Counted from the stretch's first letter, positions 1 to 8,246 are shown. The stretch is 64,000 nt of DNA from SIAJ01 sp963773845 (GCA_963773845.1 CAVZCU010000017.1:310001-374000); one strand, 5' to 3'. Translations and numbers: made by a program. The notes: a model not told the origin generated them from the sequence alone.

Positions 1-215
1 CGGATGTTTTTGACGCGTTGCAGCGACTTCTGCTCTTGCTCTGCGGTCTGATTGCTTTGGGCGAAGTCGTCCAGATCGCCAAATACGAATTTGATGGCTT
101 TGAAGACGCCGCCCGGAGCTTCGGCTTTCCAAACTTCTCCACATCCGCCACGTCCAAGGCGATTGATTAGCCTGTATCCGGGGATGGGTTCGAGATCGGG
201 CTGTATGACCAGCAT
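1..215 (-). CDS. Ser/Thr protein kinase, N-terminal fragment (runs off window)
   Basis: The first 71 codons of a leftward gene are visible. After about 13 residues comes the glycine-rich ATP loop GRGGCGEVWKAE, then the invariant-lysine strand KAIKFV. This is lobe I of a Hanks-type Ser/Thr kinase, which phosphorylates proteins from ATP. The ATG at 213-215 was chosen because the frame becomes unlike protein upstream and the kinase begins within 15 residues, as in other planctomycete kinases. No clear Shine-Dalgarno sequence is seen. The catalytic loop and everything C-terminal lie outside the window, so partner domains are unknown. Bases 216-461 upstream hold nothing I recognise. Confidence 0.8.
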   Translation of the reverse strand, partial: MLVIQPDLEPIPGYRLINRLGRGGCGEVWKAEAPGGVFKAIKFVFGDLDDFAQSNQTAEQEQKSLQRVKNI

Positions 216-461
216 TTGGGCGCGGGAGTAGGTGCGACTGCGGGGACTGAGCGGACTTTCGGGGAACTATAGATTAATTGCGATATGAATGTCGCGAGAA
301 TGAGGGGGTTTTGGATGAATAGGAGGTTTGAGGTGGTGGCCGAAATCCATTGCGATTCGAGCGGGAGGGTGGCAACCGGCCAGGCACAATCGGTTAATTC
401 ACACTCTCGAGCCGCTTGTCCTAGAGAACATTCGATGCAGCTGGAGTCCTGGCAGACCTCT

Positions 462-594
462 CTATCGCCGCAATCCAAGCTGAATTAACTCCCCGGAATA
501 GTTCGGCTTGGTTCCCGTCCAAGCTCCAACTTGGCCACCCCCGCCAGGGACGCCATTTGCCAGACCCCGTGTCAAAACATACCAGCAGAAATAA
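462..594 (-). pseudogene. Severed 3' end of the radical SAM gene
   Basis: If the insertion sequence at 595-2095 and one copy of its 8-bp duplication are removed, the radical SAM frame ending at 2094 continues here for 41 more codons to a TAG at 462-464. The first restored residues turn the present C-terminus HCYF into HCYFCWYVL, giving a CxxC pair. The restored tail is otherwise Gly-rich and not recognisable. The join is exact at nucleotide level; that the native protein really used this tail is inferred from the open frame. Confidence 0.6.
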
Positions 595-2095
595 GACACT
601 CCTCACTGAACACGACAGCTATTGTGGTCCAAGTTTGCGCTTTCGCCTGCGTTGCAAGCGTTTTTTCGGTTCTGGTGGCTCGGCGCTTTGCCGCTGCGGC
701 ATTCCGTCCAGCGATAGAACCAAGTACCGCACCACGCTGCGACGCTTCCGCCAGCCGTAACGCACCTTCTCTTTCAAACGGATCACGCGGTTCATTCGCT
801 CCACGTGGTTGTTCGTGCGGATCTTCCTCCGATGCGTCCATGCCAAATACTCGATCGCCTTGACAAACTTCTCACGCCGTAGTTTCTGTAGCGCCCGCCG
901 CAGATCGGCATCCTTTTGATACGGTTTGTTGCCCTGCAATTTCCGAAACCGATTCCACGCCTGGGCCCGGCTGATCGTCGGATCCAAGACGTCCCGCACT
1001 GCTAACGCGAACTGACGCAACTGTTTCAACCCCGGCACGTAGCGCATCATCTTCGACACGTTCGCGTGATCTTCCGCGCTCATCTTTTCTGGACCCGTCA
1101 CGATCAAGTAGCGATGATCCCAAACGAACTTCGAGCGTTCGGCTTGCCGCTTCGCCCACTTCTGCGCCTTCGCCCGAGCCTTCGAGGGTCGGCCGCGTTT
1201 TCCTTTCGACTTCGCTTTCGGAAACGCTTCCCGGCGTAACCGACGAAACGCATCCAGGATGTCCGTGTTGATTTCCTTCAACAAATGGAACACGCACAAC
1301 TGGTGTTTGGCTTCCGGCCAAAGTTCCTCGATCACGGCTGGGTAGAGGGGCGATCCATCGCTGATGACTATTTTGGGCTGGAATCCGTGGGTTTTTAGGT
1401 TGTTCAGAAAGGACCGCATGTGGTCATGGTCGTTGCGGGACACTAACGCGAACCCCACCACCATGTCCGCAATCGGGTCGGTGGCCATCAGCAACGTGCG
1501 GTCGCCAAGATGCAGTTCGTCGATGCACAGCGTTCCCGAAAACCGTTCTTGGGTCCATCGGCGATACTCCGCCATGTTGACCTGGCCGACCTTCCATTCC
1601 AGACACTGGTAGACATAACCCTCAGACAGTTTTAAGCGAAAGTCACGCTGGAGCGAATGGAGAAGCCGGTCGACGGACAGGTTGTCTTCAATCAGGCGAC
1701 GAACCACCAAGTCGCGGACCCGGTTGGAGTAGGTGGCCCAGGGCTCGACATCGACGGCATCTGGTGGCGGGCAGGAGCGAAAGGTCTTGCAACAACCGCA
1801 GGTGGCTCGATATTCTGCCATGCGCAGTTCGATGGTGCAGACGCCTCCTGCGGGTTCGACGTCCACAACGAAGCGGGAGGGGAGGTATCCTTTGCGTCGT
1901 CCCTCTTGCCCGCAGTGCGGACAGGGTTGGCGTTTGGGAGCGCATTTCACGACCTTGATGCGACCGACAATGGCGTCCATGCCTGTGTCCCCGTGTGCCG
2001 TCCTGGAAAACACACACGTAAGGACACAGGCATTTTCAAGCTACCTCAACTTGCCCAACCTTCCCAACGGGCTGTCGTATTCAGTGAGAAGTGTC
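595..2095 (-). mobile_element. Complete ISL3-type insertion sequence with 8-bp target duplication
   Basis: A 1501-bp element is bounded by 24-bp terminal inverted repeats at 595-618 and 2072-2095 that match at 22 of 24 positions (one end begins GACACTCCTCACTGAA). The octamer AGAAATAA lies immediately outside both ends, at 587-594 and 2096-2103, as expected for the 8-bp target duplication of the ISL3 family. The single transposase gene fills the element and its stop codon abuts the left repeat. The near-perfect ends, intact transposase and undamaged duplication suggest recent insertion. It landed in the 3' part of the radical SAM gene. Confidence 0.9.
619..2013 (-). CDS. ISL3-family DDE transposase
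   Basis: This 464-residue protein moves the surrounding insertion sequence. An N-terminal zinc-binding region (CPHC near residue 31, CGCC near 72) matches the zf-ISL3 type. A DDE catalytic core follows: D165 in IDELHL, D219 in ISDGS and E405 in NNHVER. A Lys/Arg-rich stretch around residues 265-290 is probably DNA-binding. The reading frame is intact, unlike the other two transposases here, so the element may still be active. The frame opens with GTG at 2013; an ATG at 1980 (MDAIVGRIK) is an equally possible start. The TAG at 619-621 touches the terminal repeat. Confidence 0.88.
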   Translation of the reverse strand: MFSRTAHGDTGMDAIVGRIKVVKCAPKRQPCPHCGQEGRRKGYLPSRFVVDVEPAGGVCTIELRMAEYRATCGCCKTFRSCPPPDAVDVEPWATYSNRVRDLVVRRLIEDNLSVDRLLHSLQRDFRLKLSEGYVYQCLEWKVGQVNMAEYRRWTQERFSGTLCIDELHLGDRTLLMATDPIADMVVGFALVSRNDHDHMRSFLNNLKTHGFQPKIVISDGSPLYPAVIEELWPEAKHQLCVFHLLKEINTDILDAFRRLRREAFPKAKSKGKRGRPSKARAKAQKWAKRQAERSKFVWDHRYLIVTGPEKMSAEDHANVSKMMRYVPGLKQLRQFALAVRDVLDPTISRAQAWNRFRKLQGNKPYQKDADLRRALQKLRREKFVKAIEYLAWTHRRKIRTNNHVERMNRVIRLKEKVRYGWRKRRSVVRYLVLSLDGMPQRQSAEPPEPKKRLQRRRKRKLGPQ

Positions 2096-3059
2096 AGAAA
2101 TAACAGTGATTGCTTGTAGCGCCCGGCAATGCCTCCGGATCGCCAGCGAGAATCTCGTCGCGGATAGACGATAGCCCTTCGCGGAACACCTTGCCGACAT
2201 AGGGGTGATTGCGGCCACGTTCGATCACCTCCGCCGCCGAGTGCTCGTGAATGTTGCCGATCGTCAATTGATCCAGGTCGGATGCGAATCCGCAACACGG
2301 TTTGACATCGCCCTTCGGGTTCACGATCAGCGCTTGGCCCGGCCCCTCGCAATAATCCTCTTGAAACCACTCGCCATCCCACGGGTCGCCGGGCAATCCC
2401 TCGGCCCGCTCGACTGTTGCCAGGTGATTCCAGTTGAGCGTCATTGTGAAGTCCGGCGCGACGAGCAGATAGCGCCGCAACAATGACGACCAGTCAACGA
2501 CAGCTTCCAGTTCCTTTGCGAGTTTGTGAATCGGTTCCAATCCTTGGTCAGGCGACCGGCTCGCATACGAGAGCGACAGGATGTTATCGCGGTCGAAGAC
2601 CCGGCGAACACTTCGGCAGAAGGGCGCCAGTTTCGGTGTGTGGATGCCATGAAACTTGTCGACGCTCAATCCGATCTTGCCCGCGAAACCGGCATCGCGA
2701 AGATCGGTCAGCACGCGAGTGAGCTGCTTCTCGTCGTCAAACCAGACGTCATTGGTCATCACCTTGTCGAAGCGAAAGCCCAGTTCCGCGGCTCGTTTGG
2801 TGACCGCAATGACAAATTCCGGATAGAGGAACGGTTCACCGCCGGTAAAGCCGAGGGTGCGAATGCCCAATTTGTGCGCCTCTTCGAGAAAGCGGATTGC
2901 GGCGGCAATGTCGAGTCGATCCGTCCATTCGATCGGCACGCAGCAATGCGGGCAAGTGAGATTGCACTGGTAGACAGGAGCCAATACTAGCTGGTAGGGC
3001 TGAAACCCGCGTCCGGGTCGTCGGTCCCGCGGGGCGGTGTCTGGCGGAGTGCGCGGCAT
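2094..3059 (-). CDS. Radical SAM protein with SPASM-like C-terminus, truncated by IS
   Basis: The protein is now 321 residues. The CNLTCPHC motif (CX3CX2C, near residue 33) binds the [4Fe-4S] cluster that cleaves S-adenosylmethionine, and FTGGEPFLYPEF is the SAM-binding GGE motif. Near the C-terminus YCEGPG, then VNPKGDVKPCCGF, resemble the SPASM/twitch region that binds an auxiliary cluster. The substrate is unknown. The gene now stops at a TGA made partly from the inserted element, losing 41 codons including a Cys of a CxxC pair. ATG at 3057-3059 gives the full N-terminus. No partner peptide gene is seen nearby. Function after truncation is doubtful. Confidence 0.85.
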   Translation of the reverse strand: MPRTPPDTAPRDRRPGRGFQPYQLVLAPVYQCNLTCPHCCVPIEWTDRLDIAAAIRFLEEAHKLGIRTLGFTGGEPFLYPEFVIAVTKRAAELGFRFDKVMTNDVWFDDEKQLTRVLTDLRDAGFAGKIGLSVDKFHGIHTPKLAPFCRSVRRVFDRDNILSLSYASRSPDQGLEPIHKLAKELEAVVDWSSLLRRYLLVAPDFTMTLNWNHLATVERAEGLPGDPWDGEWFQEDYCEGPGQALIVNPKGDVKPCCGFASDLDQLTIGNIHEHSAAEVIERGRNHPYVGKVFREGLSSIRDEILAGDPEALPGATSNHCYF

Positions 3060-3163
3060 GAGGTGATTCTATGGGCCATTCGGCACGGGATCGGGCGGCC
3101 GCTGACAGAGTAAACGCAACGCCTCCACTTGCTCTCACCTGCCCGGCCGGTCATACTGCGGGG

Positions 3164-3472
3164 ATGCGAAAGTATCCGGCCGACTACCGACTTTTGGCAC
3201 TGGCCGCCAGCGTCATCAACGTTGGCATCTGGATCGCGGTTGTCGTTGGTTCTCCAAACTTGCCGAACAAATTCATGAGCGAGTTAGGGAAAGGGACAGA
3301 GAGGGCGGTCATCGCTATCCTCGAACTAATCGTAATCGGGCTCGCCTACCTCGGCATCGCCGCAATTGTCGGGTGGGTGATTCAGGCTGTCGCTGTGGTG
3401 TGCGGGTTTCGGTCGAGAAGGCGATCAGACCACACAGAGATGAGCGATTACGACGACCTGCCAAAACCGTGA
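3164..3472 (+). CDS. Small two-helix membrane protein, unknown function
   Basis: This is a 102-residue protein starting MRKYPADYRLL. Two hydrophobic segments (about residues 8-26 and 47-78) should cross the membrane, and the acidic tail ends SDYDDLPKP. An in-frame ATG at 3071 would add 31 poor, Ala/Arg-rich residues, so the inner ATG at 3164 is preferred. The gene is divergent from the radical SAM gene, leaving a short shared promoter region at 3060-3163. No family is recognised. Confidence 0.55.
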   Translation: MRKYPADYRLLALAASVINVGIWIAVVVGSPNLPNKFMSELGKGTERAVIAILELIVIGLAYLGIAAIVGWVIQAVAVVCGFRSRRRSDHTEMSDYDDLPKP

Positions 3473-3523
3473 CCAGAGAATCGTCTCATTTCAACCAGTT
3501 TCGTTTTGAAAAGGTCGAGTGGA

Positions 3524-3550
3524 GCAAAGCCCCCCAGCCCGGCTTTGCAA
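3524..3550. repeat. Palindromic repeat element, copy 1
   Basis: The element reads GCAAAGCC, a CCCCAGCCC centre, then GGCTTTGCAA. The arms are perfect inverted repeats, so the RNA or single strand can fold into a hairpin. Copies occur at 3878-3906 and, with only one arm, at 8046-8064. This copy starts 52 bp after the stop of the small membrane protein gene, so it could also act as a terminator-like hairpin. Confidence 0.65.
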
Positions 3551-3877
3551 CGCAAAGGTAGTGAATGTGCGCAAATGTCTGGTTTGCCGACTTCGGCCAA
3601 AAAGGAAGGCGGCCAAGATGGCCAAGGCGGCCAACGTTTTCTCCATCCCCCCTTGGCCACCTTCCTCCTCGATCCGCCAGTCCGAGATCTGGACGACCGA
3701 GCGACATAAACGATTCCGCGACAAACAGTTGTTGCCCGATCTCTTCAAAGCATGGACGAGAGTCCGTCCGGTGAAGGGCGGTCAAAGCACCTCGAATTCC
3801 CTTGAATGGGATATCCTCCGCCTCGTGTATAGTTTTTTATAGTTCGTCACGATCCGCTTCCGGCTCAGGCGAATTCA

Positions 3878-3906
3878 TTGCAAAGCCCCCCAGCCCGGCT
3901 TTGCAA
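3878..3906. repeat. Palindromic repeat element, copy 2 (island left edge)
   Basis: This is the longest copy: TTGCAAAGCC and GGCTTTGCAA form a perfect 10-bp inverted repeat around CCCCAGCCC. It is followed by TAGAACGCGG and TGCAATGCAATGAAA. The same pieces recur in inverted order at 8010-8064 (TGCAATGCAATGAAA, then GTTCTATTGCAAAGCC). The two sites bracket the DUF3800-transposase island, which suggests they are its ends or preferred sites. Confidence 0.6.
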
Positions 3907-3988
3907 TAGAACGCGGTTTTGCAATGAAACGGTCTGCAATGCAATGAAACCAAGCTGACCGCATGCGGATTGGCATAATCGGACGAGC

Positions 3989-4870
3989 ATGCACAACGAC
4001 TCACTTCTCAGCACGTCTATTGCCTCATCGCCACACCCGACTCACAATTACCTTGACGACCTTCTATTCGGTCGCATGGCAATGCTTGGGTGGCCCTACG
4101 TCATGCTGATGGCCTACGCGGACGAGAGCGGCACAGGTCCTAACGACGCTGCCATTTGCGTCGGGGGCTTGCTTTTCAAAGAGCAGGCGGCGAAATCGCT
4201 GACGCACGAATGGCGTGCGGCGATTAGTGACTTTGGCATTAAATGCTTCCACGCGACAGATTGCGCCCATCGCAAAAGAGAATTCTCGGGTTTGACACCT
4301 TTGCAATGCGGCCAGCTGTACACGCGACTAATCACACTCATTAGGGAGTATGCTTCGTGTGGAATCATCACTGGCTGCACGATGCCGGAGCAAGAATTCA
4401 AGAAACTCTGGCCGAACGGTATCCGGTATAGCCGATATTCGGCGTGCGCGTATTACACGATCATGTACATGCGGCACCAAGCACGCGAGCTTGGCGACGA
4501 TGAAGTAATATTCTCGTTTGAAATTGGGCATCCTAAATTCAAGGAACTACGAACCCTCGTCGCTCAACTCAAGAATAAGAATCTCATTCGGTCGCCATTC
4601 AGGTTCCCTGAAAAGCGTGAGGAACCTTTGCTTCAGACAGCCGACATTCTGTGTTACGAGTGGTCAAAGCACCTAAACGAGCGAAAAGCCGAGAGTTCCC
4701 GACCACCGCGATTGTCTCTGAAGAACCTACCAAAAACCATCATGGCAGAATTCCTTGTAGGCGACTTGCTCACGCACACTGTTGCCAGCATTTGCGACAT
4801 CCACAAGAAGGCTATCTCCACTGTCAACACGAAAACCTATAAAACCGAAGAATCGTCAAAAGCACCCTAA
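3989..4870 (+). CDS. DUF3800 domain protein
   Basis: The open frame is 293 residues. AYADESG near residue 42 and PLLQTADILCYEW near residue 217 are the acidic N- and C-terminal signatures of DUF3800, a family with an RNase H-like/nuclease-type acidic core often found on mobile and defence islands; the biochemical role is not established. The first 38 residues look non-native, so translation may begin at ATG 4103 (MLMAYADESG). A small gene follows after 7 bp, suggesting co-transcription. Its position inside a repeat-bounded island fits an accessory role. Confidence 0.72.
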   Translation: MHNDSLLSTSIASSPHPTHNYLDDLLFGRMAMLGWPYVMLMAYADESGTGPNDAAICVGGLLFKEQAAKSLTHEWRAAISDFGIKCFHATDCAHRKREFSGLTPLQCGQLYTRLITLIREYASCGIITGCTMPEQEFKKLWPNGIRYSRYSACAYYTIMYMRHQARELGDDEVIFSFEIGHPKFKELRTLVAQLKNKNLIRSPFRFPEKREEPLLQTADILCYEWSKHLNERKAESSRPPRLSLKNLPKTIMAEFLVGDLLTHTVASICDIHKKAISTVNTKTYKTEESSKAP

Positions 4871-4877
4871 CATTACT

Positions 4878-5129
4878 ATGTCCGTCATGGCACAACCAGA
4901 GAAACGCAAAGTCGGTCGCCCGGCTGGACGCACGCCCAAATACACGATCCATACAGCGATTGAGCTTTCCATTGGGCATGCCCTGGAACGCTACATGGCA
5001 TCATTCGAGTACGAGCCACTACTCAAGGACGTTTTGGAAAACGCCCTGAAGGTGTTATTCAAGGTGAAGGGCTTCGAGTGGGAAGAAGACACTTCGGCCA
5101 AGAAGACTCGCAAATCGGCGGAATCCTAG
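4878..5129 (+). CDS. Small basic protein, possible DNA-binding partner of DUF3800
   Basis: This 83-residue protein begins MSVMAQPEKRKVGRPAGRTP. The Lys/Arg/Gly-Arg-Pro tail resembles an AT-hook. The rest (IELSIGHALERYMASFEYEPLL to VLFKVKGFEW) is amphipathic and could be a ribbon-helix-helix-like or simple helical domain. It starts 7 bp after the DUF3800 stop and probably shares its mRNA. The ATG at 4878 is preferred over an upstream in-frame ATG buried in the DUF3800 gene. The function is unknown. Confidence 0.55.
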   Translation: MSVMAQPEKRKVGRPAGRTPKYTIHTAIELSIGHALERYMASFEYEPLLKDVLENALKVLFKVKGFEWEEDTSAKKTRKSAES

Positions 5130-5584
5130 TTGCTTAGGTCGCCATAACTCGAGCTGCGCATAACGAGTTTGACAAAGACTGTTCATTTGGTTAGTATCCC
5201 TTCTCCGCCTGATTTCCCATCGACGCCCAACGATGGCATGGATGCTGTTTCCGAGCCTGCACTAACTGCCACATAAACGACATCACCCCCGCGAGGGGGC
5301 GATGCGCTTTGACACACTGCTGGTTGTCCCGCCCCGGCTTTGTCTCCGACCGCCCAGCCTGAATAACTGACGGTCGGCGATTACAAGAGCGGGACCAACT
5401 CGTTGAGGGTTGTCCATGCGCCCAGCTGGATTCCTCCACGGCCTATCCAAATGGAATCTCGCCACATGGATAGGTGTCGGACACGCCTGCCGACGTTAAT
5501 TCGGCAGAGAGCGTCCGTGGCAAGGAGGCCACGGACGCCGTGTCAGCATTCAAACATAGCACGTCGGGTATCGCAAGCCGGAAC
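5130..5584. other. Non-coding stretch with two adjacent hairpins
   Basis: No credible gene is seen. CTGCCGA/TCGGCAG (5488-5508) and GCGTCCGTGGC/GCCACGGACGC (5511-5538, six-base loop) form two back-to-back stems. They lie between the stop of the small basic gene and the stop of the leftward gene at 5585-5800, so they could terminate either transcript, but neither has a T-tract. Confidence 0.45.
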
Positions 5585-5800
5585 TCACTGTGCGAATGGG
5601 TCCGGCCGTCCGGCCACTTGAATGCGCTCGTGCGCTGTGCGCCGCAGTACATCGCGCACCCACACACTGAGTTGCTGACCCTCTAGGTCGGCAGCCTCCG
5701 TGAAGACCTGCTTCTCAGAAGGCGACACCCGGATCTGCATCAAGAGTGTTTTGCCCAGCCCCGCCCTTTTCGGCGGTCGGCCGATTCGTCGTTTTGCCAT
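5585..5800 (-). CDS. Ribbon-helix-helix type small DNA-binding protein
   Basis: The protein is 71 residues. A basic GRPPK-type N-terminal arm precedes LLMQIRVSPSEKQVFTEAAD and VWVRDVLRRTA, the strand-helix-helix pattern of RHH proteins such as DUF1778 antitoxins and CopG-like repressors. No toxin gene is adjacent on the same strand. It is divergent from the SWIM transposase, and two TGTAATTAC palindromes lie in the shared control region, so it may repress itself and the transposase. The start is ATG at 5798-5800. Family assignment is by pattern only. Confidence 0.6.
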   Translation of the reverse strand: MAKRRIGRPPKRAGLGKTLLMQIRVSPSEKQVFTEAADLEGQQLSVWVRDVLRRTAHERIQVAGRPDPFAQ

Positions 5801-5811
5801 TGCCGAGCATT

Positions 5812-5879
5812 GTAATTACGAAAAAATGATCCGTCAATCTCAACCTACTGACATCGGAATATCAGGAATATGTAATTAC
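5812..5879. promoter_or_regulatory. Paired GTAATTAC palindromes, candidate operator
   Basis: The perfect palindrome GTAATTAC, preceded by T, occurs at 5812-5819 and again at 5872-5879, exactly 60 bp apart, about six helical turns. The pair sits between the divergent RHH-type gene (start 5800) and the transposase frame if that starts at GTG 5922. TGTA..TACA half-sites are typical of RHH operators. Binding is inferred. Confidence 0.4.
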
Positions 5880-5921
5880 ATTAAGTGGAAATCACTCGAC
5901 CTGTTTTCCACTGGTGTTACT

Positions 5922-7168
5922 GTGGACCTCCGCGAACTCAAGGCGCTTGAACTCGCCGCCCGTTCCAAGATCGCGTTCAACCTTGGCGCTTGGCTTGTTC
6001 CGTCGCAGTCGAGCGGGACAATCTATCGCGTGACGCTTGAGCCGCCAGCCTGCCAGTGCGACGACTTCCAACTTCGCGCCGCCCCATGCAAACACGTCAT
6101 CGCTGCTCGACTAGTTGCCGAACGTGATGGCGAGGGGAATGCCGAAGTCAATGTCGATGCAGTTCCGAAGAAGCCCACTTATCAGCAGGACTGGCCAAAG
6201 TATAATTTCGCGCAGCAAACGGAAAAGGACCGATTCCACGAACTGCTGGCTGATCTTCTCCAGGGACTTCAAGAGCCCGAGCGCCCACCGAACAAGACTG
6301 GCCGCAAGCCGACGCTCATGCGCAATATGATCTTCGCGAGCCCCTCAAGGTATTCACCACGTTCTCGTCTCGCCGCTTCGCGTGCGACCTCGCGGAAGCT
6401 CACGACAACGGCTACCTTTCCAAGTTGATGAATAGCGTTAGTGTGACGGCGTACATGGAAAGCGACGTGATGACGCCCTATCTGTTCAAGCTCGTCGAAC
6501 GTGCCGCGTTGCCACTCCGAACTATCGAGACGACGTTCGCGCCGGATTCGACTGGATTCAGCACGTCCCGGTTCGTGAAGTGGTTCGATGAAAAATACGG
6601 CCGCGAGCGTTCCGGGCGGGAATGGGTGAAGGCGCACGCGATGGTCGGGACGAAAACCAATGTCATCACCGCTTGCGTGATTGAAGGTCCGACCGCCGGA
6701 GACTCGCCGCAGTTCAAGCCGATGCTTGAAACGACCGTAGCGAACGGATTCAATCCGAAAGACGTATGCGCCGACAAGGCGTACCTGAGTCAAGAGAACC
6801 TGGAACTCGTCGAGACGCACGGAGGCACACCGTTCATCCCGTTCAAGGTGAATAGCTTGCCCGGTGAACCCGGTAGCCTGTGGGAACGAATGTTCGGCTA
6901 CTTCCAGTTCCGTCGGCAGGAGTTTTTGGGGCACTACCACCAGCGGTCGAACGTGGAATCGACCTTTTCGATGGTCAAAGCGAAGTTCCGGGACCACGTT
7001 CGCAGCAAGAGCGACGTGGCGATGAAAAACGAAGTGCTGCTGAAGTTCCTCTGCCATAACATCGTCGTGGTACATCAGGCGATTATCGAACTCGGGATCG
7101 ATGGGACGTTTTGGCCGGAATCGAGTAGCGAACCGCGCGACGTGCTCCCGATGACTCGGCAGGCTTAA
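5922..7168 (+). pseudogene. SWIM-zinc-finger DDE transposase, frameshifted
   Basis: The first frame carries WLVPSQSSGTIYRV and the SWIM motif CQCDDF..CKH (CxC...CxH). The second frame, open from 6425 to 7168, carries DDE-transposase sequence: KAHAMVGTKTNVI, CADKAYLSQENLE and RSNVESTFSMVKAKF. The frames join near 6336, where a -1 step gives a smooth MIFA-EPLKVFTTFSSRRF. No slippery heptamer is seen, so this looks like an indel, not programmed frameshifting. GTG at 5922 is chosen because similar proteins begin at DLRELKALELA; an ATG at 5826 is also in frame. Terminal repeats were not found, so element ends are unknown. Confidence 0.7.
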
Positions 7169-7179
7169 CGAGTACGATA

Positions 7180-7488
7180 ATGGAATCCAGGATTATTACG
7201 TCTTCGAGCGATGCCATGAGCCGAAAGCTGTTCGCGTTTGCCGTAACAGAATTACATGTCATCCGTCTCGTCTGTCAGAAGCCGGATTGTGGCGTCGTCA
7301 ATGAAATGACCGTTCAGAAGTTGCTAGGCGGATCAAAAGGCTGTGTGGCGTGCGGCACCCCGTTCTCTTGCCCTGCGCCGCCGCTGCCTGGCCTCGACCC
7401 ATTTCAGACGCTTGCCAAATCCCTGCTCGCCATTCAATCCATGCAGAAGCAGGTAGAGGCAGAATTCATCCTCCCAGATCCGTCCTGA
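7180..7488 (+). CDS. Small zinc-ribbon-like protein, unknown function
   Basis: This 102-residue protein has CQKPDC (near residue 33) and CVAC (near 55) pairs that could bind one zinc. The C-terminal half is a plain amphipathic region ending in EAEFILPDPS. It starts 11 bp after the transposase stop and may be carried with it. No known family is recognised, and a role in nucleic-acid binding is only suggested by the cysteines. Confidence 0.5.
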   Translation: MESRIITSSSDAMSRKLFAFAVTELHVIRLVCQKPDCGVVNEMTVQKLLGGSKGCVACGTPFSCPAPPLPGLDPFQTLAKSLLAIQSMQKQVEAEFILPDPS

Positions 7489-7503
7489 ATCAACTCGACG
7501 CGG

Positions 7504-7935
7504 CTAACCGACATGAATAATGCCAATTGACTTCAGCAGCGACAATAGCTGATTTGCGGCAGTGATAAGCGCGCCCAACACAACGAACACGATAAAGGCC
7601 CATGCAGTGAACGGATGCCGCCTGAAGGTGAGCTTTACCATTTCCACGATATCTTTTACTTCCTTTTTCCGTTCTTCTTCAGCCGCCCATTCCCGAACCA
7701 TTTGCACGGCCAAAGGTGTGACCCTAAATCGGGTGTATGGCTTACCGCCCAAATTGGATACGCTGTCAATGACTCCGATGTGTTCCATCGTTGCGATGGT
7801 TTGCGGGTATGTTGAAGAAGTCAGGCCAAGTTGCTCGCAGTCGTTTTCATCTTGCCAGTGCGGTTCGCCGCTTTCAAATAGTTTGGCCAATCGCCGAACG
7901 CATTCGATCTCGGTTTCGTTTAATTGACCACGCAT
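7504..7935 (-). CDS. Winged-helix-like protein with C-terminal membrane anchor
   Basis: The protein is 143 residues. Residues 1-75 (ECVRRLAKLFESGE, TSSTYPQTIATMEHIGVI, YTRFRVTPLAVQMVREWA) read like a winged-helix fold. A charged linker follows, then one hydrophobic helix near residues 110-130 (AWAFIVFVVLGALITAA). It is convergent with the zinc-ribbon gene, with 15 bp between stops. Membrane-anchored DNA- or protein-binding is an inference, and the family is unknown. Confidence 0.55.
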   Translation of the reverse strand: MRGQLNETEIECVRRLAKLFESGEPHWQDENDCEQLGLTSSTYPQTIATMEHIGVIDSVSNLGGKPYTRFRVTPLAVQMVREWAAEEERKKEVKDIVEMVKLTFRRHPFTAWAFIVFVVLGALITAANQLLSLLKSIGIIHVG

Positions 7936-8246
7936 CGGCTCAATTCTATTCAGCCATCATGGCACGCGAAGCCTCATCCCCGATCCGTCCTGAAATAAAA
8001 CCCCCTGCAATGCAATGAAATGCCTACCAAAATCGGGGTTCTATTGCAAAGCCCCCCAGCCCGGAATCTTGAAATGAAACGAAACGGACCGCCGGTGAGG
8101 GTGGGCCGCATGGTTGCTCGGGACCTGACCGGCGGTCAAGCAGGTTTGCACTGATAGATGCCGGCAAATGACAAGTAATCCGGCCGAAAGCCACGCGGCC
8201 GGCGACGATGGGGACGATCGGAAGTACGCGGAAGCATTACGGGATT
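7936..8246. other. Non-coding right edge of the island
   Basis: No gene is seen. The stretch holds TGCAATGCAATGAAA at about 8010-8025 and the partial palindromic repeat at 8046-8064, matching pieces at 3878-3949 in the opposite order. The remainder is unremarkable. Confidence 0.4.
8046..8064. repeat. Palindromic repeat element, copy 3 (half element)
   Basis: GCAAAGCC with the CCCCAGCCC centre and GG matches the other two copies exactly for 19 bases, then diverges (AATCTTG) where the second arm should be. It is preceded by GTTCTATT, which in copy 2 follows the palindrome on the other strand. This suggests breakage at one end of a mobile block. Confidence 0.5.

Larger units (their letters stand above)
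3473..3988. other. Intergenic region with palindromic repeats, no gene seen
   Basis: No convincing coding sequence is present. The stretch carries two copies of a palindromic element (3524-3550 and 3878-3906) and then short TTGCAATGAAA-like motifs at about 3919-3949 that recur near 8010. Overlapping open frames here are Pro/Trp/Arg-rich and start inside the repeats. Confidence 0.5.

Noticed and set aside
5191..5465. Open frames of 60-82 residues on the minus strand
   Set aside because: Ser/Arg/Trp-rich, no ribosome-binding site, and ending in a hairpin-rich non-coding region.
5922..7168. Programmed frameshift in the SWIM transposase
   Set aside because: The junction near 6336 has no slippery heptamer; an indel is the simpler explanation.
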